This document shows positions 25,041-34,914 of a stretch of DNA of 64,000 bases, piece after piece. The notes below the pieces were generated by a model. The model searched no databases. It was not told the origin of the DNA and was given only the letters and a program-made list of their open reading frames with translations. The position numbers and the translations under genes were made by a program. Location: assembly GCF_030263895.1 (NCBI RefSeq), contig NZ_CP127161.1, positions 1,798,001-1,862,000 on the forward strand, read 5' to 3'. The DNA comes from Proteiniborus sp. MB09-C3. GTDB lineage: Bacteria; Bacillota; Clostridia; Tissierellales; Proteiniboraceae. Each line of letters opens with the position of its first letter. Within the stretch, counting starts at the first letter, position 1.

Positions 25041-25678
25041 TCCTCGTCCTCCTGTTCTTCTTCGTCAGTTTCGGGCTGTTCGTCCCCGGCTTCCTTGTCG
25101 TACTCGTCAAAATCAAATTCGTCAAGGTCGGTATTGCCCTTGACCGCCTGTTTCGGCTTCAAAACCTTAAAGTAATAGAACGCGCCGCCAATCCCGGCAA
25201 AGAGCAGCAGCACCATGAGCAGCGTACCGCCCGTATTGCTTTTTTCCTCTTTGGGCTGTTCCGGCTCCGGCTGCGGTGTGGGTTCGGGGGTCGGCTGCGG
25301 GGTGGCTTCTGAATTTTGCGGTAGTTTATCCTCGTCTATGAGAGCCATTAAGTCGGATTCGTCCACCTGATTGAGGAAATGGACGGTGTTTTCGCCCTGT
25401 GCGGCGTTGTCAATAATGATGTAAAAGTAGTTGCCGCCCTTGCTTTGCACAACAATAAACTGCTTATCCTCGGCGGCGGCGCCCGCTATGTCGTCCACAA
25501 GGCTCATGTTACCCTCCGGGGTAAGGGGCTGCGGCTCGGCGGTTTCTACAATTACGTTACTGTCGTCGGTGGGAATGTCCTCACCACCGCCCGCATAGGC
25601 GGTAACAGAAAAGCCGCCCATCAAGATAAGGGCGGCAAGCAGTACAAAAAAGCTGCGGAAAAGTTTTTTATTCTTCAT
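25037..25678 (-). CDS. DUF4366 membrane-anchored surface protein
   Basis: Start at ATG 25678 (AGGAGG 9 nt upstream, inside the end of the previous gene). 213 aa with a Sec signal peptide (residues 1-30, ending TAYAG), an extracellular domain, a Pro/Thr/Glu-rich spacer (PQPTPEPTPQPEPEQP), one C-terminal membrane segment (about 155-172) and an acidic cytoplasmic tail. Conserved in Tn1549-like transfer operons (DUF4366). Likely part of, or a spacer in, the cell-envelope side of the mating channel. Confidence 0.8.
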   Translation of the reverse strand: MKNKKLFRSFFVLLAALILMGGFSVTAYAGGGEDIPTDDSNVIVETAEPQPLTPEGNMSLVDDIAGAAAEDKQFIVVQSKGGNYFYIIIDNAAQGENTVHFLNQVDESDLMALIDEDKLPQNSEATPQPTPEPTPQPEPEQPKEEKSNTGGTLLMVLLLFAGIGGAFYYFKVLKPKQAVKGNTDLDEFDFDEYDKEAGDEQPETDEEEQEDEE

Positions 25679-25925
25679 TCTCGGTGTCCTCCTGTTCGTC
25701 ATAGTCTGCGGGAACGGCAGCAATGCCGGGGATAGGCTCGCCGGAGAGCATAGCGGTAAGTTCCGCAGGTGTCAGGCGCATAGAGCGCACAAGCTGAACG
25801 ATTTGCAGATTTTCCGCTTCTGTTTTCTGCGCTTCAAGCCCTTTCAATTTGTTCTGATACTCTGTAATTTTTTCGCGGGTCTTTTGGATTTCCCGGTCGA
25901 TACGGTCAATTTTGTTATTTGCCAT
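25668..25925 (-). CDS. DUF4315 coiled-coil protein
   Basis: 85 aa, RBS GAAAGGAG. An N-terminal coiled coil (IDRIDREIQKTREKITEYQN, about residues 4-40) followed by LTPAELTAMLSG and an acidic tail. Always next to DUF4366 in this ICE family; overlaps it by 11 nt. Probably a structural partner in the transfer apparatus; no enzyme motif. Confidence 0.8.
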   Translation of the reverse strand: MANNKIDRIDREIQKTREKITEYQNKLKGLEAQKTEAENLQIVQLVRSMRLTPAELTAMLSGEPIPGIAAVPADYDEQEDTENEE

Positions 25926-25957
25926 TGTGTCATACTCCTTTCAATTTTCAAAAATAG

Positions 25958-28057
25958 TCAGTCCCAATTCATCAGCCCATAGCCTTTGATACAAGCATAG
26001 TCAAGGGAATAGCTCTTGATTTTGCAGGCGTCGCCGGAATTGCCCTCAACGGTGTAAACACGGCTTCCGTCTGTGCCGATAACAAGCCCTACATGGTCTG
26101 CACTCCCGTCTGAATCCCAATCGAAAAAGATAGCGTCGCCGGGGGCTATGTTGCTGTAATTTCGGTCACCCCATTGTCCGCGAGAGGTAAACCACGGAAT
26201 CCCCTGCGACTGGCAGGCTGCAAAACGCGGCTCGGATAAGCCTGCTTGCCCGTAGCACCAGGATACGAAACAGGCGCACCATTCCACGCGGCTGTTAAAG
26301 CCGTACCAGCTCCAATAGGGAGCGCCGCCCACATTCCCGACTTGTGACTTTGCAAGTTCTACAAGCTGCGGATTGCCGGGACGTGTGCCGTTTACCAAGT
26401 GAACGCCGCTTAAATCCTCGGACGGGTTCACATCGGGAGAGCCGCCGCCGAACAGTAACGGCTTGTTGCCGCTTGTTTCCAAGTAAACGCGGTACATTTC
26501 AAGCTGTTCTGCCGTTAAAAGCTCCGGCACGAAAGAGGATATCGCCTTATTTGTCAGCTTGACATTGAGAATGTAATAGTTGTAGGGTACTTCGACGGTA
26601 TAGGTGTCTGTATGGGTGTTTCCGTCCTCGTCCGTCCATGTATCGGTACGGGTTTCCGTCCGATAGCGTACCTCCACGGTTTCGGTGAGCGTCAGCGTAT
26701 ACTGCCTGTCAAAGACGCGCTGCAATTCTGCCTGTGCGCTCTGCGGGGTGTAACTCTGCAAAAGGGCGGTCAGATAGGAAGCCAGTTCGTGGGGGTTATG
26801 CCCGATATTATCAAGGTCATAGCGGTATTCATCATAGCCGGGGTTATCGCGCTCAATATTGTCTATCCTGTATTGCAGTTCATTTTCCTTTGCGGCATAG
26901 CTGTTTTCCACCGCCACAAGGTCGCTGTCCTCCGACGTGTACGACGTTCCCAATATGCCGTTTAAGGTGCCGGAAAACATAGAGGAAAAAGAGGACAGTC
27001 CCGCAAAAATAATAATGAACAGCAGCAGCGCGGCAATGGCAATGATGACACCTGTCGGGTGCCGCGCCACAAATGCAAATCCTTTCCGCGTCTGCTCGGC
27101 GGTTTTCTTTGCTGCCTTGCCGACATTCTTTGCGGTCTTTACACCGCCCGACTTTACCGCTTTTGCATACTGCCGCTTGATTCGCTGCTTCTGCCAAAGG
27201 CGGGAAAGGGGGTTGCTTTTAAGCTGCGGGTTATTATGCAGCGTCTTATGATACTGAAAATCCACGTTTGCCTGAAACGCTGCTTTTTCCGCTTTGGCTG
27301 CCGCCCTGTAGGGTTTCAGCCTATGGCTGCGGTAGCCCTGCCGGATTTTCCGCGCCCCGTATTTTGCGCCGCGCTCCGCTAATTCCTCGGATTTGTGCGC
27401 TCCCTCAACGCCGGAATTGTCCTTTTCAACGGAATGTATCTTGTTATGGATAAAACTACCCGCTTCCTGCGCGGGGCGGGGCAACGGGTTTTTGTTGGTT
27501 TTTCCGGGCATGGGCTTTTCCCGTTCTTCAAAGTGCAGGCGGGTTTTGCCTTTACCTGTGGCTTCGTCAAAGGTGCGCTCCGCAGCAAGTTTCTTTTTCT
27601 TCGGAATAGCCGCCTTTGCCGCGTCTAAGCGGTCAGCCGCTTTGTCGGATTTCCTGATATACTTTTCAAGCTCCGGGTTATGAAGTTCCTCGTCGGTAAA
27701 TTGCAGACGGGACGATTTCATTTGTGCGGCAGCTTCCCGCTGCGCCCGCTGTACCGCCTTTTTGGACGCTTTGCGGGTATGCGCTGCGTCTATGCGGTGA
27801 AAAAGCTGCTCGGCATCTCCCGTGTCCTGCCTGTGGGATAGTTCGGGCGCAGGGGGCAAAGGGGCAGCATTGGAAGATACAGGGTCAAGCTGCGCCGCGT
27901 CCTGTGCCGCCTGTTGTTCCGGCGTTTTCTGAAAATCCGGGTCTTGCTCCCGTTTACTCACGCGCTCGGTTTCGCCTGTGGTTTCGTTTTGCCTCATCAG
28001 CCCGTCACGGCTCATTTTCTGCGTGATTTTGTCACGGGGCTTTAAGGGGTCTTTCAA
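25958..28057 (-). CDS. Conjugation cell-wall hydrolase (CHAP/NlpC-P60 type, CD1108-like)
   Basis: 699 aa. Long charged cytoplasmic N-terminus (Lys/Arg/Ala-rich, about 1-330), one membrane segment (about 336-358, GVIIAIAALLLFIIIFAG), an extracellular stalk, and a C-terminal papain-like domain (about 565-699) with catalytic Cys in EWCACFVSWCYGQAG, His in SADHVGLVIG and Asn/Asp in VEGNSGD. It would open peptidoglycan locally for the mating channel, the VirB1/Orf14 role in Gram-positive T4SS. Overlaps the methylase stop by 4 nt. Unlike many relatives no separate lysozyme-like domain is visible. Confidence 0.88.
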   Translation of the reverse strand: MKDPLKPRDKITQKMSRDGLMRQNETTGETERVSKREQDPDFQKTPEQQAAQDAAQLDPVSSNAAPLPPAPELSHRQDTGDAEQLFHRIDAAHTRKASKKAVQRAQREAAAQMKSSRLQFTDEELHNPELEKYIRKSDKAADRLDAAKAAIPKKKKLAAERTFDEATGKGKTRLHFEEREKPMPGKTNKNPLPRPAQEAGSFIHNKIHSVEKDNSGVEGAHKSEELAERGAKYGARKIRQGYRSHRLKPYRAAAKAEKAAFQANVDFQYHKTLHNNPQLKSNPLSRLWQKQRIKRQYAKAVKSGGVKTAKNVGKAAKKTAEQTRKGFAFVARHPTGVIIAIAALLLFIIIFAGLSSFSSMFSGTLNGILGTSYTSEDSDLVAVENSYAAKENELQYRIDNIERDNPGYDEYRYDLDNIGHNPHELASYLTALLQSYTPQSAQAELQRVFDRQYTLTLTETVEVRYRTETRTDTWTDEDGNTHTDTYTVEVPYNYYILNVKLTNKAISSFVPELLTAEQLEMYRVYLETSGNKPLLFGGGSPDVNPSEDLSGVHLVNGTRPGNPQLVELAKSQVGNVGGAPYWSWYGFNSRVEWCACFVSWCYGQAGLSEPRFAACQSQGIPWFTSRGQWGDRNYSNIAPGDAIFFDWDSDGSADHVGLVIGTDGSRVYTVEGNSGDACKIKSYSLDYACIKGYGLMNWD

Positions 28058-29004
28058 GAGTTATCACCTCCAATCCGCGCCCTTGCAAGGGCGCAATACT
28101 CGGTATTTAGTTCAATGCCAATATAGCGGCGGTCAAGGGTTTTCGCCGCAAGCCCCGTCGTGCCGCTTCCAAAGAACGGGTCAAGGACAATGCCGCCTTT
28201 CGGACAGCCCGCCATAATGCAGGTTTCCGCTAACTTCGGGGGAAAGGCAGCAAAATGACCGCCTTTGTAGGGTACGGTATTGATAAGCCAAACGTCGCGC
28301 TTGTTGCGTATGGTGGGGATAAGCGCGTCGTCATAATAGCCGCCTTTTCTCGCCCTGTTGATACCTTGTACCTTGCCTTGTCCGGGTACTTCCCCGGCGT
28401 ATTTGTGATTTGCGCCGCGCCCGGATTTGTATCGCGCCGCCGTTGTGGGGGCTATGGGTTCGGCAATAGCGGCAGCGTCATAGAAATACTTTTTTGACTT
28501 CGTAAGCAAAAAAATGTGTTCATAGCAGCGGCTCGGACGGTCTTTGACGCTTTCGGGCATGGGGTTGTCTTTCTGCCAAATAATATCGCTGCGTAAAAAC
28601 CACCCGTCAGAGCGCAGGGCAAAAGCTAAAAGCCACGGAATACCGATTAAATCTTTTTGCTTGCAGCCCGCCGCCTGTCTTGCGATATATACGCCTTGCC
28701 CGTTCCTGCCTTTGGGGTTTTTGGGGTCGGTGTAGCTGCCCTTACTGCCTGTGCCGCAATAGGTGTCCGCGATATTTAACCAGAATGTACCGTCTGAACG
28801 GAGTACCCGGCGCAGTTCCCGAAAAACCGCAACAAGCCTTTCAATGTACTGTTCCGGCGTGTCCTCGCGTCCAATCTGGGCTTCAAGCCCATAATCCCGC
28901 AAAGCATAGTAGGGCGGTGATGTTACGGCACAATGGACGCTTTCGTCGGGAAGCTCCCGCAAGGCAAAGAGCGCGTCCCTGTTGATGATTGCGTCCGTTT
29001 TCAT
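28054..29004 (-). CDS. DNA methyltransferase (beta class, SPPY motif)
   Basis: 316 aa. Motif IV TSPPYYALRDYG comes first (residues about 28-39) and motif I DPFFGSGTTGLAAK last (about 270-283), the permuted order of beta-class N4-cytosine/N6-adenine methylases. Target-recognition region lies between (about 120-240). No restriction endonuclease adjoins it, so it is probably a solitary ICE methylase that marks element DNA against host restriction, matching the ArdA/ArdC genes. Overlaps VirB4 by 4 nt. Recognition site cannot be read from sequence. Confidence 0.9.
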   Translation of the reverse strand: MKTDAIINRDALFALRELPDESVHCAVTSPPYYALRDYGLEAQIGREDTPEQYIERLVAVFRELRRVLRSDGTFWLNIADTYCGTGSKGSYTDPKNPKGRNGQGVYIARQAAGCKQKDLIGIPWLLAFALRSDGWFLRSDIIWQKDNPMPESVKDRPSRCYEHIFLLTKSKKYFYDAAAIAEPIAPTTAARYKSGRGANHKYAGEVPGQGKVQGINRARKGGYYDDALIPTIRNKRDVWLINTVPYKGGHFAAFPPKLAETCIMAGCPKGGIVLDPFFGSGTTGLAAKTLDRRYIGIELNTEYCALARARIGGDNS

Positions 29005-31400
29005 GCGCCCCTCACTTCCTCCGGCTTCGTCGTCATGACCCGGTAAAGCTCGGTATTCTGCGGGAAACGGTCTACAAATGGCAGTACCACGTTGCCGTAG
29101 AAGATAAGCCCCTCGCCCGCTTCGGTGTGGGTAACGTACTTCATTTGCTGCGGGGAAATGTTAAGCTGCTTTGCAAGGATAGCCCGGTCACCGGCGGCCT
29201 GATTGAGCATAAGCACAAAATCGGAGTTTTCAAAAATGTTTTCCACCTCGCGGCTGCTCAAAAGGTCTTTCACGTTCTGCGTGATTGCGGTTGGTATGCC
29301 GCCCCACTTTCTGAATCGCTTCCAAATTTCCACGCTGTAAGCGGCGGTCTGTTCCTCTTTTAAAAGTAGATGAAACTCGTCCATATAATAGCGTGTTGCC
29401 TTATGCTCGGCGCGGTTGACTGTTACCCGGTTCCATACCTGGTCTTGCACAATGAGCATACCTAACTTTTTTAGCTGCTTTCCAAGCTGCTTAATATCAA
29501 AGCAGACAAGGCGGTTTGAAAGCTCCACGTTGGTACGGTGATTAAAGACGTTAAGGCTCCCCGAAACGTAAAGCTCCAATGCCGACGCGATACGCGCCGC
29601 TTCCGGCTCCGGCTGCTTTAAAAGCTCGTCGTAAAGGTCGCCCAAGATAGGCATTTTCACCGGGTCGGGGTCGGCAAGAAACGGACGGTAGACGTTGCGG
29701 ACAGCCCGGTCAATGACCGTTTTATCCACGGGCTGCAAGCCCTCTTTCCCGCCAATGACCAGCTCGCAAAGGGAAAGAATAAAGTCGCTTTTCAATGCAA
29801 GGGGGCTGTCGTCCTCGCTGTAATTTAAGTTAATATCCATAGGGTTGACGTACTGTGTGCTTGTGGGCGAAATGCGGATAACCTGTCCGTGAAGCCTTTG
29901 CACAAGGGGGTAATACTCGGCTTCCGGGTCGCAGATAATAATATCGTCGTCGGTAATGAGAAACGCATTTGTGATTTCCCTCTTTGCCGCAAAAGATTTA
30001 CCGCTTCCCGGCGTTCCCAAGATAAGCCCGTTCGGGTTTTTCAGTTTCTTTCGGTCACATAAAATCATGTTGTTGGAAAGAGCGTTCAGCCCATAATAAA
30101 GGGCTGCGCCCTCTTGAAAAAGCTCCTGTGTGATGAACGGAATAAAAATTGCGGTGCTGCTCGTCGTTAAGCCCCTTTGAATGGGAATAAGATTTTCCCC
30201 AATAGGGACGCTTGATAGAAAGCCCGCTTCCTGCAAGTAGTCAAGACGGGTCAAAGCGCAGTTGTATTTTTGCGCGATACCCTTAACGGCGAACACGTCA
30301 TTTTCAAGTTTGCGCTTCGTGTCTGCCATGTTCACCACAAGGAACGTAAGTAAAAACATGCGCTCATTCCTGCTCTGTAAATCCTGCAAGAGATTTTTCG
30401 CTTCGCTGCCGAATGTGGCAAGGTCGGACGGGATAATATCCATGTCATACCCGCTGCGGACAGCTTTTTTCTGTTCCTCGATTTTCATTTTGTCAAGGTC
30501 GGTAATTTTGCGCTTAATGGTCTTGATTGCTTCGCTCTGGTCGATACTGCGGATATGCAAATTGACAATAACGCCCGTTTCAAGGTCGAGAATATCCGCA
30601 AGCATACGGTCATTGAGTTCCGGCGCAAGGATTTCAAGGAAGCTCGCCGCACCGATTTTCTTACCCATGCGGAATGTGCGCCCTTCGCCAAAACGAAAAG
30701 AGGACGGGGCAATAAAATCCTTTGTAGACAACCCGGACGGGGCAAGCCAAGAAAAATCAAAGGAAAAAGGTTCTCCCTCCGGGTGAAATACGCCATGCAG
30801 CATTTTCAGCCGTTCATAGCCCGTCATGGGGCGGGCTGATACGCCAAGCACCTTAAAGTTGTTGAGTACGTCGGTTTCGATACGGGCAAGCCGTGCCTTT
30901 GCTGTGGCAAGGTTATCCGCTTCAATGGAAAAGGTAATTGCCTTGTACTTGACAATCCCGTTGTTGCCTTTTTCAAGCTGATTTTTCAGCATGGCTGCAT
31001 ACTCGGCGCGAATGGAGTTGAAAGCGTCCTCCTGCGTGGGAATGTCGATAGCCTTTTCTGCTTCGCTTCGCTGCGTCCCTTGATTGATAAAGGAAAGCTG
31101 CACCGATACGGAAGCGTCAAAGTAGTTTAGAAAATCGCACCAGTTTTCAAAAATGGCGGTTTTGTCGTCTGCCTGTGCAAGCTGATAGTTAATATCTTCA
31201 AACACAATGCTCTTGCTGTATTTCTTTTCTGTTACCCTGCAAATCCCGTCCGGGTACATGGTAAGATAGGGAATCGTCTGCTGCGCGGTATGCGCTTTCC
31301 CGTCGCCCTTTGCCTTTTGGATAATGGCGGCAATCTGCTTTTTCTCGGCGCGGGTCAGCTTGCGCTTATTTCCTGCGGGTTTTGTTTTTGCCGTTGACAA
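29001..31400 (-). CDS. VirB4-like conjugation ATPase
   Basis: Start set at TTG 31400, which has GGAGG nine nt upstream and gives 799 aa, the family's usual size; the frame is open to 31583 but that part only shadows the PrgI gene. Walker A GTPGSGKSFAAK near residue 465 and Walker B YYMDEFHLLL near 677, plus the SAITQNVKDLL-like motif after it. It powers assembly of, and transport through, the type IV channel at the cytoplasmic face. Overlaps PrgI by 35 nt. Confidence 0.93.
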   Translation of the reverse strand: MSTAKTKPAGNKRKLTRAEKKQIAAIIQKAKGDGKAHTAQQTIPYLTMYPDGICRVTEKKYSKSIVFEDINYQLAQADDKTAIFENWCDFLNYFDASVSVQLSFINQGTQRSEAEKAIDIPTQEDAFNSIRAEYAAMLKNQLEKGNNGIVKYKAITFSIEADNLATAKARLARIETDVLNNFKVLGVSARPMTGYERLKMLHGVFHPEGEPFSFDFSWLAPSGLSTKDFIAPSSFRFGEGRTFRMGKKIGAASFLEILAPELNDRMLADILDLETGVIVNLHIRSIDQSEAIKTIKRKITDLDKMKIEEQKKAVRSGYDMDIIPSDLATFGSEAKNLLQDLQSRNERMFLLTFLVVNMADTKRKLENDVFAVKGIAQKYNCALTRLDYLQEAGFLSSVPIGENLIPIQRGLTTSSTAIFIPFITQELFQEGAALYYGLNALSNNMILCDRKKLKNPNGLILGTPGSGKSFAAKREITNAFLITDDDIIICDPEAEYYPLVQRLHGQVIRISPTSTQYVNPMDINLNYSEDDSPLALKSDFILSLCELVIGGKEGLQPVDKTVIDRAVRNVYRPFLADPDPVKMPILGDLYDELLKQPEPEAARIASALELYVSGSLNVFNHRTNVELSNRLVCFDIKQLGKQLKKLGMLIVQDQVWNRVTVNRAEHKATRYYMDEFHLLLKEEQTAAYSVEIWKRFRKWGGIPTAITQNVKDLLSSREVENIFENSDFVLMLNQAAGDRAILAKQLNISPQQMKYVTHTEAGEGLIFYGNVVLPFVDRFPQNTELYRVMTTKPEEVRGA

Positions 31401-31752
31401 TAGCCGATACCTCCTTTTCAAGTTTTCGCTGCCGTTCCAAAACGGCGTAAAAGTTTTCCGTTTGATACGGACGTTCTTTGGGTCGGATAAATTTTGTCTG
31501 AATGATGTTTTTTGCCACGACTTCAAGGGGTTGCCCGTGCTTCTCATACATGGCAATGAGGAAGCAGGGCAGCATGACAACAATCATTACAAACGCCGCA
31601 AAGCTCGTTCCCGTGCTGTCTTTGAGTAAAAAGAAAAGCGGCAATCCGATTAGGAGAGCCGCCGAAAAGCAGATGATTTGCCGCTTCGTCAGGTTGAGAG
31701 CGACTTTTGTTTTGATACGGGATAGGTCTTTTGGTACGGGTACATACGCCAT
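31366..31752 (-). CDS. PrgI-family membrane protein of the mating channel
   Basis: 128 aa, RBS AAAGGAGG. Starts YVPVPKDLSRIKTKVALNLT, then two close membrane segments (about 27-48 and 52-72), the PrgI/TcpE-type layout (VirB3-like). Forms the inner-membrane platform with VirB4. Gene order PrgI-VirB4 is standard in Tn1549-like ICEs. Confidence 0.88.
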   Translation of the reverse strand: MAYVPVPKDLSRIKTKVALNLTKRQIICFSAALLIGLPLFFLLKDSTGTSFAAFVMIVVMLPCFLIAMYEKHGQPLEVVAKNIIQTKFIRPKERPYQTENFYAVLERQRKLEKEVSAIVNGKNKTRRK

Positions 31753-31778
31753 AAAATACCTCCTTTCGGTTCAGTCTG

Positions 31779-32648
31779 CTAATGGGCTGAAAAAATTGAT
31801 TTTGCAAGTGTGCCGGATTTGAACAGGGAAAAACAGAGGATAACGGTATAGGCTGCAAGGGAAAATATTGCACTGTGCAGATTGTCCGCTATTATCATGT
31901 CGTTTACCAAAACCGCGTAAATGCCGACGCATATCATAATTAAAAAGCCTTGAAAGCCAAGAGCAAACAGGCTTTTAAGGTAGTTGTTTCCTATCTGCCC
32001 CCACTCCCGGTTTGTCATGGTTGCGAACGGAATAGGGGATACGGAACAATAAAGGTAAATTTCTATCATACGCCCGTACAGGATTACCGTTATCAGCACC
32101 GACATGATTTTCATGCAAAGGCTAACAAGGCTTGTTTCCATAACGAGCAACAGCAGTTCGGGGATTTCCATAGCGTCAAGCCCGGATTGCATGGACGCAA
32201 GCGCGGCGGCAACATCAATGTTTGTGTTGCCGCCGATTACGCCCGCCGCACCCGATACGACGTGCTGCGCCATATCGAACACCGCCATAGTGATAGTAAA
32301 GGTATTGGTAACAAGAAACACCGCTACCCACGCCTTAAAAAACCACTTAAAGAACATGAACGTATCTATGTCGTGCATGTTGTTCTTTTCCGTTACCATG
32401 CTGATAAGCTCGTAGCATAGAACGTAGGTAATCACAAGCCCCGCAATGGGTACGATTACATTTTCCGAAAGGGTCTGAATCATGGAAAAAATATTCGCGT
32501 TCCAACCCTGCGGGGTCTTGCCTACCTCGGCGGCGATTGTGCCGACTTTTTCGTTTACGTCCCCGAACATAGTTGACAGATTCCCGTTAATGGCTCCGAT
32601 AAGGATTTCCTTTATCCATTCGTTAATCGCGTCAAGTATGCTCTGCAT
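31779..32648 (-). CDS. VirB6/TrbL-like polytopic membrane protein
   Basis: 289 aa with about six membrane segments (for example VIVPIAGLVITYVLCY, AVFLVTNTFTITMAVF, LLLVMETSLVSLCMKI, FLIMICVGIYAVLVN). An N-terminal amphipathic helix (ILDAINEWIKEILIG) precedes them. Position between Maff2 and PrgI is that of the VirB6-like channel component in this ICE family. No enzymatic motif. Confidence 0.85.
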   Translation of the reverse strand: MQSILDAINEWIKEILIGAINGNLSTMFGDVNEKVGTIAAEVGKTPQGWNANIFSMIQTLSENVIVPIAGLVITYVLCYELISMVTEKNNMHDIDTFMFFKWFFKAWVAVFLVTNTFTITMAVFDMAQHVVSGAAGVIGGNTNIDVAAALASMQSGLDAMEIPELLLLVMETSLVSLCMKIMSVLITVILYGRMIEIYLYCSVSPIPFATMTNREWGQIGNNYLKSLFALGFQGFLIMICVGIYAVLVNDMIIADNLHSAIFSLAAYTVILCFSLFKSGTLAKSIFSAH

Positions 32649-32664
32649 AGGCGTTTACCCGCCC

Positions 32665-32880
32665 TTAACCGAACAGGCCGGAAAGCAAAGGTACAAGGGT
32701 TGCGCCAATCAAAGCAACGCCGCCGCCCGCCATGAGCTGCTTCATGCCTTGCGATTTTGCGCCCGGATTGTCGTTGCCATATCCCTCCAAAAGGTTGATA
32801 ACACCCCAAATTCCCAAACCCGCACCCAATGCGATTACGAGTGTCTGCAAAACTCCTACCGCCGAATTAAAAAATGCCAT
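32665..32880 (-). CDS. Maff2-family small membrane protein
   Basis: Start at ATG 32880 with AGAGAGG upstream; the longer frame to 33069 runs through a terminator. 71 aa: two hydrophobic helices (VLQTLVIALGAGLGIWGVI and LMAGGGVALIGATLVPLLS) joined by a charged loop. This is the pilin-like/VirB2-sized Maff2 protein found upstream of the VirB6-like gene. May polymerise or line the channel; unproven. Confidence 0.88.
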   Translation of the reverse strand: MAFFNSAVGVLQTLVIALGAGLGIWGVINLLEGYGNDNPGAKSQGMKQLMAGGGVALIGATLVPLLSGLFG

Positions 32881-32943
32881 AAATGACCTCTCTTTCTGCC
32901 GCTTTTGCGGCTCACATATTTTTTTGATTTTACTTTTGGGTAC

Positions 32944-32972
32944 AAAAAAAGCGATAGTCCGTAAACTATCGC
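32944..32972 (-). terminator. Terminator between TcpA/VirD4 and Maff2
   Basis: GCGATAGT (32951-32958) / ACTATCGC (32965-32972), then seven T on the minus strand (32950-32944). Lies inside the transfer operon, so it would lower expression of the channel genes relative to the coupling protein, or set the start of a separate transcript. Confidence 0.75.
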
Positions 32973-33075
32973 AAAAGAAATACCGCCCCATAGTTGGCGG
33001 CATATTGTTATGAAATTGTAGTAGGGGCGCGTACCCAATAGCCCCATGTTTCTTTATAGATTGTATCACCTCCTG

Positions 33076-34914
33076 TTACTGCTCCTGCAAAGCGGCTTCG
33101 TCGATTTCGTAGTAGTCAAAAACCTCGTCCGGCTTTACGATTGCGGGGCGTCGTCTTAAATGCTTTTCCATGTCAAAAGCATTTTTCGGGTCTGCGTCGG
33201 AAAGGTATTGATACTTCGGGTGCCGGGTTATATCGTACTTATCAGAGAGAAACGGGCGCACGCCGCGTAGCTGTAAAATGCACTTCCCGCCGTCCATAAC
33301 GGCGATTTCGTCCTGCGTCATCAACTCCTTTCCCAATTTCTGATAATTCAGCCCGTGGGAAACTTCCCGCCCTCTGTTTTCGGACGTGTTAAAGCTGTCT
33401 ATCGTTTCCTTTCCCAAGATTTCAGAGATTTCTTTCAAGGTGGTTTTTTCTTTGCCGCCCAAGAAAAGCGTGGTGTCGCAGTTGCCGATTATGGTATCGG
33501 CGTTGTCCTTGTAAATAGCTTTTAGCTGTGACTGGCTCTGCAAAATAATAGAAGCCGAGATTTCCCGGCTTCGTATGGTGGCTATGAGCTTTTCAAACTT
33601 TGGTATTTGCCCGATATTCGCAAATTCATCTAACAGGCAGCGGACATGGACGGGCAGCCGCCCGCCGTAAACGTCGTCGGCCTTGTCGCAAAGTAGATTG
33701 AAAAGCTGTGTGTAAAGAATGGAAACAACAAAGTTAAAGGTGTCGTCCGTATCGGAAATGATAACGAACAACGCCGTTTTGCGGTCGCCTATGGTGTCAA
33801 GCTCCATTTCGTCGGTTTCCATTAGCTCCCGCAGTTCCCGTATGTCGAATGGGGATAACCTTGCACCGCAGGAAATGAGGATTGACTTTGCGGTTTTGCC
33901 CGCCGCAAGTTTATATTTCTTGTACTGCTTCAAGGCAAAGTGTTCCGGGTCTTTTTCTTCCAAGCGGTCAAACATGAGGTCAACGGGATTTTGAAAGTCC
34001 TCGTCGTCCTCACGGGCTTCCGACGCATTTATCATTTCAAGCAGGGTCGTAAAGTTCTTTTCATTCTCCGGGGCTTCATACCAGATATAGCCGATTAAGG
34101 CGGTGTAATAGAGCTTTTCCGCTTTCACCCAAAAATCCTCCGTGCTTTTTTCACCCTCGCCTTTGGTGTTGCTTATAATAGTCGTAACGAGCTTCAAAAT
34201 GTCCTTTTCGCTGCGGATATAGACAAAGGGGTTGTACCGCATACTTTTCTTAAAATTGATTGTATTTATCACCTTGATACGATACGGCTCATAGACTATT
34301 TTCCCATTTCTCATTACGGGTTTCCCGTCCTCACCGATTTTCGGGGTGCCACGGGCAAGCATTTTTCCGCACTCTAATAAAACCGTTCCTTTTGGGTCGG
34401 TCACAACATAGCTGCTGTGCATTTGCATAAGGTTAGGCTTGACGAAAAAGCGGGTTTTTCCGCTGCCGCTGCCGCCGATTACAAGCACATTTTTATTTCG
34501 TGCATACTTCGGCTGCTTCGGGCGGCTGCTCATCATCAGCCGTTCGGTCTGGGTAAGAATGACGTTGTTTTCAAATACCGGGTCAACATAGGGCTTTATA
34601 TCTGCCGCGCCGCCCCAACGGGCAGAGCCGTATTCAATGCCCTTGCGGTACTTTTTCGCATTCCTGCCTTTGATATAAACGGCAAGCCGGATAAGTACCG
34701 CGCCCCCAATGCCAACGAGTAAATCCACCGGGTTAAAGCTCGGCGCGGCAGAAGAAAAGGCGGCAGTAAACCCGTTCCCGATTGACAGGAGCTTTGCGCT
34801 CATGTTAGCCCCCGGCGCAAGCCGGAAAGCCTGTGCCGCTTTGTCAAAGAGATACACAAAGAGCAGATAGGGAATGTTGGGGATAATCAGCTTTTTCAGA
34901 TTTATATCGCTCAT
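33076..34914 (-). CDS. VirD4/TcpA-type coupling protein
   Basis: 612 aa. Two N-terminal membrane segments (about 10-30 and 60-85), Walker A GGSGSGKTRFFVKP near residue 150 and Walker B CLLDEFANIGQIPKF near 425, with the ATPase core ISASIILQSQSQLK between strands. It docks the relaxase-DNA complex at the T4SS and pumps DNA. Overlaps PcfB by 4 nt. Confidence 0.95.
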   Translation of the reverse strand: MSDINLKKLIIPNIPYLLFVYLFDKAAQAFRLAPGANMSAKLLSIGNGFTAAFSSAAPSFNPVDLLVGIGGAVLIRLAVYIKGRNAKKYRKGIEYGSARWGGAADIKPYVDPVFENNVILTQTERLMMSSRPKQPKYARNKNVLVIGGSGSGKTRFFVKPNLMQMHSSYVVTDPKGTVLLECGKMLARGTPKIGEDGKPVMRNGKIVYEPYRIKVINTINFKKSMRYNPFVYIRSEKDILKLVTTIISNTKGEGEKSTEDFWVKAEKLYYTALIGYIWYEAPENEKNFTTLLEMINASEAREDDEDFQNPVDLMFDRLEEKDPEHFALKQYKKYKLAAGKTAKSILISCGARLSPFDIRELRELMETDEMELDTIGDRKTALFVIISDTDDTFNFVVSILYTQLFNLLCDKADDVYGGRLPVHVRCLLDEFANIGQIPKFEKLIATIRSREISASIILQSQSQLKAIYKDNADTIIGNCDTTLFLGGKEKTTLKEISEILGKETIDSFNTSENRGREVSHGLNYQKLGKELMTQDEIAVMDGGKCILQLRGVRPFLSDKYDITRHPKYQYLSDADPKNAFDMEKHLRRRPAIVKPDEVFDYYEIDEAALQEQ